A stretch of DNA of 64,000 bases from Paragorgia papillata (taxonomy: Eukaryota; Cnidaria; Anthozoa; Scleralcyonacea; Coralliidae), in NCBI GenBank assembly GCA_035771165.1, contig JAWNZC010000265.1, positions 1,313,001-1,377,000 on the forward strand. Reading direction: 5' to 3'. Made by a program: the position numbers and the translations under genes. The notes beneath the pieces were generated by a model. It ran no database searches. It was given only the letters and a program-made list of their open reading frames with translations, and was not told where the DNA came from. Positions 9,581 through 20,080 of the stretch are shown here, piece after piece; within the stretch, counting starts at the first letter, position 1; every line of letters starts with the position of its first letter.

Positions 9581-11985
9581 CGTGTTACCACAAATATAAT
9601 TTCAGGTAATTAAACGACGTGTGTTACCGCCGCGTTACCACAAATATAGTTTTGCAGGAACCTATCGTGCGTTACCACAAATATAGTTTTGCAGGAACCT
9701 ATCGTGCGTTACTGCCGTGTTACCACAAATACAGTTTTACAGTAACTAAGCGACAAGCGTGCGTTACCACAAATATAGTTTTACAGTAACTATAGATGTG
9801 CGTTACTTTGTGTTACCACAAATATAGTTTTACAGTAACTAAGCGTGCGTTACCACAAATATAGTTTTACAGTAACTATAGGTGTGCGTTACCACAAATA
9901 TAGTTTTACAGTAACTAGGCGTGCGTTACTGCCGTGTTACCACAAATATAGTTTTACAGTAACTAAGCGCGCGTTACTGCTGTGTTACCACAAATATAGT
10001 TTTACAGTAACTAGGCGCGCGTTACCACAAAGTTACCACAAATATAGTTTTACAGTAACTAGGCGCGCGTTGCTGCTGTGTTACCACAAATATAGTTTTA
10101 CAGTAACTAAGCGCGCGTTGCTGCTGTGTTACCACAAATATAGTTTTACAGTAACTAGGCGTGCGTTACTGCTGTGTTACCACAAATATAGTTTTACAGT
10201 AACTAAGCGCGCGTTACTGCTGTGTTACCACAAATATAGTTTTACAGTAACTAAGCGCGCGTTACTGCTGTGTTACCACAAATACAGTTTTACAGTAACT
10301 AAGCGCGCGTTACTGCTGTGTTACCACAAATATAGTTTTACAGTAACTAAGCGCGCGTTACTGCTGTGTTACCACAAATATAGTTTTACAGTAACTAGGC
10401 GTGCGTTACTGCTGTGTTACCACAAATATAGTTTTACAGTAACTAAGCGCGCGTTACTGCTGTGTTACCACAAATATAGTTTTACAGTAAATAGGCGCGC
10501 GTTACTGCTGTGTTACCACAAATACAGTTTTACAGTAACTAGGCGTGCGTTACTGCTGTGTTACCACAAATATAGTTTTACAGTAAATAGGCGCGCGTTA
10601 CTGCTGTGTTACCACAAATACAGTTTTACAGTAACTAGGCGTGCGTTACTGCTGTGTTACCACAAATATAGTTTTACAGTAACTAGGTGCGCGTTGCTGC
10701 TGTGTTACCACAAATACAGTTTTACAGTAACTAGGCGCGCGTTGCTGCTGTGTTACCGTTTTTTACAGTAACTAAGCGTGCGTTACCACAAATATAGTTT
10801 TACAGTAAATAGGCGCGCGTTACTGCTGTGTTACCACAAATACAGTTTTACAGTAACTAGGCGCGCGTTACTGCTGTGTTACCACAAATATAGTTTTACA
10901 GTAAATAGGCGCGCGTTACTGCTGTGTTACCACAAATACAGTTTTACAGTAACTAGGCGTGCGTTACTGCTGTGTTACCACAAATATAGTTTTACAGTAA
11001 CTAGGCGTGCGTTACTGCTGTGTTACCACAAATATAGTTTTACAGTAACTAGGCGCGCGTTGCTGCTGTGTTACCGTTTTTTACAGTAACTAAGCGTGCG
11101 TTACCACAAATATAGTTTTACAGTAACTAGGCGTGCGTTACTGCTGTGTTACCACAAATATAGTTTTACAGTAACTAGGCGTGCGTTACTGCTGTGTTAC
11201 CACAAATATAGTTTTACAGTAACTAGGCGTGCGTTACTGCTGTGTTACCACAAATATAGTTTTACAGTAACTAGGCGCGCGTTGCTGCTGTGTTACCACA
11301 AATATAGTTTTACAGTAACTAGGCGTGCGTTACTGCTGTGTTACCACAAATATAGTTTTACAGTAACTAGGCGTGCGTTGCTGCTGTTACCACAAATATA
11401 GTTTTACAGTAACTTGGCGCGCGTTACTAGGCGTGCGTTACTGCTGTGTTACCACAAATATAGTTTTACAGTAACTTGGCGCGCGTTACTGCTGTGTTAC
11501 CACAAATATAGTTTTACAGTAACTAGGCGCGCGTTACTGCTGTGTTACCGTTTTTACAGTAACTAAGCGTGCGTTACCACAAATATAGTTTTACAGTAAC
11601 TATAGATGTGCGTTACTGCCGTGTTACCACAAATATAGTTTTACAGTAACTAGGTGTGCGTTACCACAAATATAGTTTTACAGTAACTAGGTGTGCGTTA
11701 TTGCCGTGTTACCACAAATACAGTTTTACAATAACTAAGCGTGCGTTACTACAAATATAGTTTTACAGTAACTATAGGTGTGCGTTACTGCCGTGTTACC
11801 ACAAATATAGTTTTACAGTAACTAGGTGTGCGTTACCACAAATATAGTTTTACAGTAACTAGGTGTGCGTTACCACAAATATAGTTTTACAGTAACTATA
11901 GGTGTGCGTTACTGCTGTGTTACCACAAATATAGTTTTACAGTAACTAGGTGTGCGTTACCACAAATATAGTTTTACAGTAACTA
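9581..11985 (+). repeat. 48-bp minisatellite array (2.4 kb)
   Basis: Each unit has a 30-bp block, GTTACCACAAATATAG then TTTTACAGTAACTA, and an 18-bp spacer (GGCGTGCGTTACTGCTGT). At the array edges the spacer is shortened to about 8 bp. GTTAC...GTAAC at the two ends of the block can pair as a hairpin. Because the unit is a multiple of three, the array reads as an open frame (YHKYSFTVTRRALLLC repeated). I consider that frame non-coding because it has no start context, no splice structure and simple unit turnover. Confidence 0.95.
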
Positions 11986-13410
11986 TGAGAATTTGACACA
12001 CATGAGTCGGGCCGTCGGCTGAGGGTTGCTCATATCTTAGTCTTTGATGTAATGGCTGAGCAAGTTGAGACTGTCAAAGGTCTTAGTTACACTATACCGG
12101 ATTACTTTTGTACTAGAATAAGATTGCTCAGTCCAATCCTATATGAAAACCCTCCTGTTTCCGTTCTGGTTACACTATGTCGGATTTATAATTTACAATG
12201 ACAACAACACGCGTTTTTTGCCTGGATTGGACGAAAAAGACGTGTTTCTTTAAAACTCATATCCCTCATGACTGGCAAAGTCTTCTTCGCACTTAAACTA
12301 CTAAATCGAGAAAGGTGTGAAAGGGAAATATGAAAAGTAAAGTCCATATTTATGATTTTTTCGAGGATTGCTTAGAATCTGCGGCCGAAACACAACAGAA
12401 CCAGAGAAAGTGCTAAAGAGCAGTGCCCTGTTTGGGGTTAAATACGTCACTTGCTATTGATTCCACACGAACGAACAATTCACAACCAGAATAAACACAA
12501 ATTTATCACAATATCATGATCAAGCATATTTGAACCAGAGTAGAAATTGTATTTACTTGTGGAATGCCTTGCTTCTCGGACATGTCGTCAAAAAGTCGCC
12601 AAAATTATCCCAAATTAGCCAGCTAGGTAACCACCAATCTCGTTCCCAGAGCCCACGTTCCCCACCCGGGAAACGAGAGACTCTGGGATAATCCGTTTCA
12701 AATCACAGGATGGTTATTATTCCGGTTGAGGTACGCATGCGTAAATATCCAAGCGGAACCTGCGCAGCATATTCTCTCATCTCGAAATGATGATTATCGT
12801 CATTTGTGAAATGTCCTAGAAATGACAATAATCTTCATTTTTAAAAATGAATACCCTACCCCCACACCACCAACCTAACCACACACCCCCTGGAAACCCT
12901 AAACCTAACCACAACCCTCCGGGAAAATGACTGGAATAATCGTGTTACGAATAGTCTTGGGGACATGTTGACCAAATGTTACTCAATCTTTGAGTTGTTC
13001 TACCTACATAGCGAGAACTGCATTCGCATTGAAATTCATATACAACATAACTTGAGGAACTCCCCAGGGGTTCGAGGCAGGATGGTTCTCGTCGAAATAT
13101 ATACATACATGCTTTGTCTTACTGTTTTAAATTCTGTATGTCTGTTGTTTTGCTTGCGGTAACGGTGGTGTAAATGCGTTTACCTAAACACAGATCTGCA
13201 TAAACGAATTTTGGTTACAGCGCCTACTTAATCTGGTGGTAACGCAATATCGTTACCGCCAGAGTTTGGACAGCCTGTAATTTAACCAATGTATATGTAT
13301 TCATTTTATTTATTACATGCTTCGTCTATTACGTTCATGTACCTGTATTTGTATTTTTGTAGCCATTATGACACCCCAGGGGGGGGGGGTTGTGGTAGTT
13401 GGGAGCAGCT

Positions 13411-14480
13411 AGGTGTGTGTTGATACAAGTTGTGTGTTGATACAAGGTGTGTGTTGAAACAAGGTGTGTGTTGATACAAGGTGTGTGTTGAAACAAGGTG
13501 TATGTTGGAACAAGGTGTATGTTGATATACAAGGTGTGTGTTGATACAAGGTGTGTGTTGAAACAAGGTGTATGTTGATATACAAGGTGTGTGTTGATAC
13601 AAGGTGTATGTTGATATACAAGGTGTGTGTTGATACAAGGTATGTGTTGAAACAAGGTGTATGTTGATATACAAGGTGTGTGTTGATACAAGGTGTGTGT
13701 TGAAACAAGGTGTGTGTTGAAACAAGGTGTGTGTTGATACAAGGTGTGTGTTGATACAAGGTGTGTGTTGATACAAGGTGTGTGTTGAAACAAGGTGTGT
13801 GTTGATACAAGGTGTGTGTTGATACAAGGTGTGTGTTGATACAAGGTGTGTGTTGAAACAAGGTGTGTGTTGATACAAGGTGTGTGTTGATATACAAGGT
13901 GTGTGTTGATATACAAGGTGTGTGTTGAAACAAGGTGTGTGTTGATACAAGGTGTGTGTTGAAACAAGGTGTATCTTGATATACAAGGTGTGTGTTGAAA
14001 CAAGGTGTGTGTTGAAACAAGGTGTGTGTTGATACAAGGTGTGTGTTGAAACAAGGTGTGTGTTGATACAAGGTGTGTGTTGATACAAGGTGTGTGTTGA
14101 AACAAGGTGTGTGTTGATACAAGGTGTGTGTTGATACAAGGTGTGTGTTGAAACAAGGTGTGTGTTGAAACAAGGTGTGTGTTGATACAAGGTGTGTGTT
14201 GATACAAGGTGTGTGTTGAAACAAGGTGTGTGTTGATACAAGGTGTGTGTTGAAACAAGGTGTATGTTGATATACAAGGTGTGTGTTGATACAAGGTGTG
14301 TGTTGATATACAAGGTGTGTGTTGAAACAAGGTGTGTGTTGAAACAAGGTGTGTGTTGAAACAAGGTGTGTGTTGATATACAAGGTGTGTGTTGATATAC
14401 AAGGTGTTTGTTGAAACAAGGTGTGTGTTGATACAAGGTGTGTGTTGAAACAAGGTGTGTGTTGAAACAAGGTGTGTGTT
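13411..14480 (+). repeat. 17-bp minisatellite (ACAAGGTGTGTGTTGAT)n
   Basis: About sixty units occur, with GATAC, GAAAC and GATATAC variants. The unit length is 17, so all three minus-strand frames stay open (353-388 codons of HTLYQHTPC-like repeats). These are repeat artefacts, not proteins. Confidence 0.95.
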
Positions 14481-14584
14481 GTCTGGGATAATCCGTTTCA
14501 AATCGTTACGTTATTGGCTGAATAGTGAGCATGAGTTGGTCTGAAGTGACCGGAAGTAGAATTAATAAAACCAAAATAACAAAG

Positions 14585-14770
14585 ATGTCGGACGACAAGA
14601 CTCCGGTGGAGACGTTGCCGCGATCGATATCTTCGCCGTATGTGTATAGATGCTGTAATTCGAGCTTCGCCAGCAACCCCATTGACTTGTTTGGGGAAAA
14701 GTCAAACAAGGAGAACATACTATCCAGATTCCACTCGGATATTTACGCATGCGTACCTCAACCAGAATAA
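14585..14770 (+). pseudogene. Gene-like coding fragment inside a TIR element
   Basis: From the ATG at 14585 the frame reads MSDDKTPVETLPRSISSPYV and continues with a CC-x3-F-x4-IDLFGEKSNKENILSRF segment, before running into the right TIR. The codons are GC-richer than the surroundings. The pattern of a Cys pair followed by IDLFGxKSxKENIxxRF resembles the N-terminal Cys-rich module of some cnidarian and fish uncharacterised proteins as I recall them. It may be a captured 5' exon or the remnant of a transposase. It is truncated and probably non-functional. Confidence 0.4.
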
Positions 14771-14913
14771 CAAGAATCCTGTGATTTGAAACGGATTATT
14801 CCAGAGGCTCTCGTTTCCCAGGTGGGGAACGTGGGCTCTGGGAACGAGATTGGTCTCAATGCTCTCTCCTCCACAGAGGCTTCTTGAGCTTTGTTGAACT
14901 CTTCAATAATCTA

Positions 14914-15233
14914 CAGTGTGTATAAAAAAAATTCGAACCCTTAGAAAATGAATTAGCATTCTTTTCAAACAACCTATTGTAGTAGTTTGAAAGCCCTAAG
15001 CACTTCGCTGAACCCACAGATGCGTAAAACACATGGTCTTATACACCTGGGAAATTAAGATAACTTGAAGTGTATGCATGTGAAAGTATTTAAAAGCTTT
15101 TTCGCTTTGTTTCACTTATGTGCTGATTAATTTATAACGCAGCGCTTTTAGGGCTTTCAAACTACTACAATAGGTTGTTTGAAAAGAATGCTAATTCATT
15201 TTCTAAGGGTTCGAATTTTTTTGATACACACTG
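14914..15233. mobile_element. Tc1/mariner-like MITE (CAGTGTGTAT termini, TA target)
   Basis: Near-perfect arms of about 95 bp run from TA/CAGTGTGTATAAAAA to the inverse ATACACACTG/TA. The inner arm ends at GAAAGCCCTAA and its inverse. TA on both sides and CAGTG termini fit Tc1/mariner. There is no transposase. Confidence 0.8.
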
Positions 15234-15289
15234 TAGAGCATAGAGTAATGCGGTGGAGTGTAATGGGCAACTCTGCTTTGAAATCGATA

Positions 15290-15802
15290 AAGTATGGGGT
15301 TCCTCAGGGATCAATTAATCAATTTTGGGACCGCTTCTGTTTCTGATTTACATCAACATTTGCCTAATTGCCTAGAATTCACAACAACACGCTTTTTTTT
15401 GCCGACGACACTAATATAACAGCATCTGGTAAGTCAATTAGTGAAGCGGAGACGGCCCTAAATCTTGATCTACACAATGGAAGGGAGACAGGCTCTCGGC
15501 AAACAAGCTTAGTCTGAATTTAGTTAAGACTGATCAAAAGATTTTGATCGGTTCTAGACATAATATCTTAGCAGAACAACCACACGTATTTATTGGAGAT
15601 GAACCGATTAAAAGAGTTGATGTCATGCACCAAAGCTCTTGGCATTCAAATTGATCAATTCTTAATTTGGGACAAGCACATTGATCATATATCAAAGAAA
15701 ATATCGGCTGGAATAAGTGCCATGAAAAAGATAAAGGATTACGTAGATTGTAATACACTTAAGTCAATTCATTATGGTCTTGTTCAACCTCATTTTGACT
15801 AA
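15290..15802 (+). pseudogene. Decayed LINE (non-LTR) reverse transcriptase fragment
   Basis: Pieces of an RT appear in shifting frames: KYGVPQGS, a broken LGPLLFLIYIN-like stretch, FADDTNITASGKS (the catalytic ADD box), and LSLNLVKT. A clean frame then follows at about 15640-15802 with ALGIQIDQFLIWDKHIDHI and GLVQPHFD. This matches the Jockey/CR1/RTE type. Stops and frameshifts show it is dead. It lies in collagen intron 1. Confidence 0.85.
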
Positions 15803-16210
15803 TTTTTTTTTTAATTTAAACATATTTTGGAATACAAATATTTTCTCCAAGAGCAAAGCTCATCTAGGGAGATTATGCCGAAATATAATATTACAAAGTA
15901 AGTCACTAAAGAGTTTTATAAAGGGAAAGAGGAAAGTTCGTTTGATAATATTAAATTATATTGTAAAAAAAAAAAAGGAAAGAAAGAAAAAGACACACAG
16001 AAGTAAAATAATTGAAAAAATTGTCAGAAATTGCTGATATAGTCCTAACTTACTGATCATTTGATTGTTTAGTTCTTAAAATCGCTTAGTGACTTAAGTA
16101 ATTGTTGTGACGTTTGGGATTCGATTAGTAGCGGTCTTTCTGACCGTCTACAAAAACTTCACAACAGTCAACAGTCAACAGAAGTGCTAAAATTATAATG
16201 AACTGTAAAA

Positions 16211-16745
16211 ATGACTACAACTACCAGATGCTTTGCCAGTATTCTAGGGTTTCGGCTAAAAGGGATGACTCAAAGAAACCCGTCCCAGTCCTTTCGCCGC
16301 TTTTCCAAAATATGCCGTGAAATATGTTTTTCCAAAAAGCTTATTAGGGGGTAAACCAGACTTCTGATTAGGGTTTATGTTGTGGTTAGGGTGTCGAAAA
16401 GATTGCTACGAAGAAACTCGACGACAAATTTGGAAAAAGTAAGTTTGACGACATATTTTGGAAAAGAGAACGTGGGAGTCTAAGGTTTCAAGCGAAGGCC
16501 CTTCGTCACTTTTCTCTCTGACGAAGGGCCTTTGCTCGAAACGTTAGACTATCATGTTCTCTGTTTCGGCAGTATATCTAAACCTTACTATATTTCGATT
16601 GTTTTTTCAACACTGCCTACGCAGCACGCTACTTTTATTTCAATATTTTGGAAAAGCCGCGAAATGACTGGACGTTTTTTTTTGAGTCATCCCTTTTAGC
16701 CGAAACCCTAGAATACTGGCAAAGCATTCTGGTAGTTGTAGTCAT
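16211..16745. mobile_element. 535-bp MITE with ~100-bp TIRs
   Basis: The ends are ATGACTACAACTACCAG and the inverse CTGGTAGTTGTAGTCAT. The arms continue through CTAGGGTTTCGGCTAAAAGG. A second repeat unit (16490-16640, shared with 38588-38725) is nested inside. Confidence 0.85.
16490..16655 (-). repeat. Dispersed repeat with hammerhead-like core, copy 1
   Basis: On the minus strand it contains AGTAGCGTGCTGCGTAGGC and ATATAGTAAGGTTTAGATAT. On the plus strand CTGACGA (16518-16524), a short stem-loop and CTCGAAAC follow. The same string also appears inverted at 16480-16510, making a large hairpin. Confidence 0.7.
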
Positions 16746-17678
16746 CCAACGTCATTTTACGTCATCGTGCAACGATGTTTTATTTGATGTATATCTAAAA
16801 TTGTAAAGACATGCATGAAACAAAAATTGACATGTTTAAGAAATAATGACTTTTTTACGTTCTTAGCTGTCTATAGTTTAATTCAGAACGTGTGAAACAC
16901 TGGCTGATCAGGTAAAATGCAGTTTTAGACAACTTAAGGTGGCTCCATACAGTTTCTTGAAAAATGGAAAATACAAGTTTGAGAGTCCAAAACACACGAT
17001 TAAACAATTCGGAAAAAGAATAAAACTATAAATGTTATGCATAGTTAAACAGTCTGACAATCAAAAACTGTTACCAAATAAATAGCAACAGTTGCTATGG
17101 CAACAATGACGTTTCAAAATGGCTGCCAATTACCCTTCAGTTATTAATTCGAAAAAAACTTTGGTGACCCCCAATTTTTTTTTCATTAAAACTTTTCTTG
17201 AAGTATGAGTAATCAATAGGCCGATTTAAAAAAAATTCTGTAGAAGGAATGATTTTTTTCTCGAAAAAATCATGTTTATTAATTTTTAAAAAAAATTTGG
17301 ATCTACAGAATTTTTTTTAAAATCGGCCTATTTATAATCCACAAAACAAACCTCGTAATTCGCCCCTGAAACAATTTTGAATAGCAGAATTGCACAGAAG
17401 ACTGTGATAAGGTTTGAAACTAAGAATATAATCTAAAATGCTGTAAATATTAGAAGAGGAACAGTTAATTTTCTTGAGTAGGGCCCCCCCAAGACTAAAA
17501 TCGCCCGGGCCCTTCTGAAGTAGGCAGTCCACCCCTGAGTATACCTAATTCTTCTTCCTGTTTCACCTGCTGGCACTAGTATTTATACACAACAGCCTAC
17601 AGTAGCTGAAGTATAAAGGTATTTCTATTTTGACTGCAACGAGTTTTAGAAGTATTTTTATCACTCTTTTTTTAACAG

Positions 17679-17810
17679 ACGGTTGTCCTCCAATAATGTC
17701 CACGTGTCCTCCTGAACCAGAAGATGTTTGTGAATCCGATGGCGATTGTCCTCTGACGCAACTTTGTTGTCGACAGGCTAATTGCCGGCTTGCTAAAATT
17801 TGTGCAAATC
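17679..17810 (+). CDS. Collagen exon 2: WAP (four-disulfide core) domain
   Basis: This 132-bp exon has phase 1 at both ends. Read from exon 1a it begins DGCPPIMSTCPPEPEDVCES and continues DGDCPLTQLCCRQANC, then ends with IC shortly before the donor. All eight WAP cysteines are present with the CC pair and the DxDC spacing typical of whey acidic protein modules. A symmetric phase-1 exon can be skipped or included without changing frame. WAP domains are secreted and often act as protease inhibitors; in a procollagen it would sit at the N-terminal end of the propeptide. It can splice in frame to VWA1 (33757). Confidence 0.88.
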
Positions 17811-18174
17811 GTAAGTACAACTTAATTATAACATAGATGTAATATAATGGCGTTTCTGATTGGCTACCGTGCCTGCGCCATAACTCCATTTCAAACGTAA
17901 CGAGAAAGTCATTTTTAATCAGCGAAATAGATATTGTTTTGTGTCTGATTCTCTGTTATGGAAGAAATGGTTCATGGTTTGGCGTGCTCCATTACTTGGG
18001 AACTTTTAATTATTAAGTTATGGATGCACTAAGAAACTTACGCTTTTTCGTGCTCTCGCAACTTCCCGCGTGCATCCATCACCCGATGGAGCGCGCCAAG
18101 ACAAACCATTTTCTAATTATAACATAGTTGTAATATAACGGCGTTTCTGATTGGCTACCGTATGTGCTCCATTT

Positions 18175-18352
18175 AACAAGTAGATTCCATTTTGCCGTTG
18201 TCTGTTCAGTTATATATAGATGCACAGATGACGTCACAACGTGGTAAGAACAAAAAAGTGGCCCACGAGACGCAGTCGATGTTCTTACTAAGTTGTTACG
18301 TCTTCTGTGCATCTATAACTGAACAGACAACAAAAAATGGAATCTATTTGTT
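18175..18352. mobile_element. MITE family M1, copy 1
   Basis: The arms are AACAAGTAGATTCCATTTTG then TGTCTGTTCAGTTATA...GCACAGATGACGTCAC, with their inverse on the right. Sister copies lie at 49815-49979 and 50310-50438. It is non-coding. Confidence 0.85.
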
Positions 18353-19049
18353 TTATACAATACAAAAATAGAAAAATTATGTTTTAACAGACTTACTAAA
18401 TTTTCCCGGCGAATTTCCGGGACATTGAAAAAGATAAATCACTTCATCTGACGTGAACCATGATCTATACAAATCAAGCAACGTCATTGGCTCGTGATGT
18501 TGCATTGAGATCTGTGATTGGTTTAGAGAAATCAGACTACGTCAGTGACGTAATCTGTGCATCTGCCCTTTTATAGATCATGGCTATCGACCAATAAAAA
18601 CGCACGTACTATTCAAATTATTGTATAAAACTTGATGGAGCACGGTAATTTCCAACGTAATGAGAAACTCGTTTTTAATCAGCGAAATAAATATTGCTTT
18701 CCGTTCTCGGCTGCGCCTCGACCAACTCTTACGCTTTTTTCGTGCTCTCCGAACTTCCCGCGTGCATCCATAACTTGATGAAGGCGGAGCACGCCAAACC
18801 ATGAACCATTTCTTAAATATTCTTCAAAGTCGTCGGTAGTTGTGCCAGTTTGGAATGGACCAAAAAAGATGGCGGCTGTACATTTAACCACAATGCTTTG
18901 CAACCTTAAATCCGCGCTCAGATAAATAGGAAAGAGTTTTCTTTATCGAAACTTGAACTTTTCAACGCCTTTATCTTACGATAATTAACAATTAAGAGTT
19001 ATTCGATTCTGGTTGCAATCAATCCCCTGAGATTTAGAGGACAAAGAAA

Positions 19050-19092
19050 CATGGGCCATGTTGGTTGGTGGGTCCTACCAACCAACATGGCC
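19050..19092. repeat. Perfect short palindrome
   Basis: GGCCATGTTGGTTGGT and its inverse ACCAACCAACATGGCC are separated by 6 nt. This forms a strong hairpin. Confidence 0.85.
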
Positions 19093-19136
19093 GTGATGAC
19101 GTAACGTCAGTGAAACTGTGCAACCCAGCAATTCTC

Positions 19137-19774
19137 TTTCCTCCGCAGAGGTTCTTTCAGAGATCATCGGTTGGGTCTAGACACGGAGTAAAGAAGAACC
19201 AGAAGTCCGACTCGCGTGAAAACTTGTCCCTTTTTTCTCACAGCATTACGCCACCCTACGCCATCCTGGTAAGTTCCACCGGGACTTTTGACGGTCAAAT
19301 TATCCGGTGGAACTTACCACGATAGGATGGCAACGCCGATGCTACGCTACTCCAGTAAGTTCCCCTGGCACTTTTGACTGCCATCTTGTTTTCCAGTAAA
19401 TTTCAACTGATCCATTTGTTGTTACATGTATGTGTCAAATAGAGATCGAAAGCCGAAGCATTCAAAGCAATGGAAGATTTAAGAAATAAGAGCAGTGAAA
19501 ATGTCCTAAGTTTCACCATCTTCCACATCAAACACGAATGCGACTTTACACAAAAAAGCTGGCAGATCAAAATTGACGGCGAAACTTACCCGGGTGGCGT
19601 ATTTAAAGACAATGGCGAACGCTGGCGTAGGATTGCGACACTGATGGCGATGATTGAGATGCGCGAGGCAACATGGACATTAAAAGTGCCGACACGGAGT
19701 CGGACTTCTGGTTCTTTATTCTGTGGTCTAGCTGACCATTCAGACAGATCTCCGACAACCTCTGCGGAGGAAAG
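19137..19774. mobile_element. 638-bp TIR element (TTTCCTCCGCAGA family)
   Basis: The arms of about 90 bp begin TTTCCTCCGCAGAGGTT and include AGAACCAGAAGTCCGACT, with the inverse at the right end. It is the same family as 5606-5960. An internal hairpin (CCATCCTGGTAAGTTCCACC and inverse) lies at 19260-19329. An open frame of 107 codons inside has no recognisable domain. Confidence 0.75.
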
Positions 19775-19794
19775 ATGCTCATATTGGATCTAGA

Positions 19795-20080
19795 TAAAAA
19801 TTTTGATGTACTGTTTAATAAACGAGCAGGAGTGTTTTATCAGATACAAAGACACGAGGCGAAGCCGAGTGTTTTTATATCTGATAAAACACGAACTGCG
19901 AGTTTATTGAACGGCTTCAAAAACGAACCACTTGGTAAGTTCATTGGCGTAGTAAGTTTGAAAAATAACCTTGTCTAAGCCGAGAAAATCAAAGCTAAAG
20001 TTTATGTAAATCAAGAGGTATCTTTATCACATATAAAGACACGATACGGTCATGATTTTCTTTTGTGTTTTCCTCATGAA
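19795..20080 (+). repeat. Dispersed repeat R3, copy 1
   Basis: TTTAATAAACGAGC, TTTTATCAGAT, ACTTGGTAAGTTCATTGGCG and GAATTATTAATGAGTTTTTG strings recur, mostly inverted, at about 39590-39800 and 44130-44275. It is non-coding. Confidence 0.6.

Larger units (their letters stand above)
12633..14854. mobile_element. 2.2-kb TIR element carrying a minisatellite and a coding fragment
   Basis: The arms are about 130 bp and roughly 90% identical. The left begins ACCAATCTCGTTCCCAGAGC and the right ends in the inverse, both running inward past GATAATCCGTTTCAAATCAC and GAGGTACGCATGCGTAAATA. A third internal copy of GATAATCCGTTTCAAATC lies at 14488-14505, so the element has been rearranged. No target-site duplication (TSD) is apparent. 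The superfamily is not recognised. Confidence 0.8.
4421..17678 (+). other. Intron 1 (13.3 kb), repeat-filled
   Basis: This intron holds a TIR element with telomere-like repeats (5606-5960), repeat copy 2 (6640-7080), a SINE fragment (7205-7385), a hAT-like insertion in a 14-bp minisatellite (7391-8497), and the 48-bp minisatellite (9581-11985). Further on are the 2.2-kb TIR element (12633-14854), a mariner-like MITE (14914-15233), a LINE fragment (15290-15802) and another MITE (16211-16745). I see nothing recognisable in 4421-5600, 8500-9580, 12000-12630 or 16750-17678. Confidence 0.7.

Noticed and set aside
9845..11401. Long open frames encoding YHKYSFTVTRRALLLC repeats
   Set aside because: They are the translation of a 48-bp minisatellite, with no start context, splice sites or domain. 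Breaks occur wherever a unit changes length.
9581..14480. Possible CRISPR-like arrays
   Set aside because: Repeats are tandem with spacers that are themselves repeats, there are no unique spacers, and the DNA is animal.
13335..14501. Three overlapping minus-strand ORFs of 353-388 codons (HTLYQHTPC repeats)
   Set aside because: A stop-free 17-bp repeat opens all three frames. This is an artefact.
19470..19793. 107-codon ORF inside a TIR element
   Set aside because: It crosses into the TIR and ends beyond it, and shows no transposase motif.
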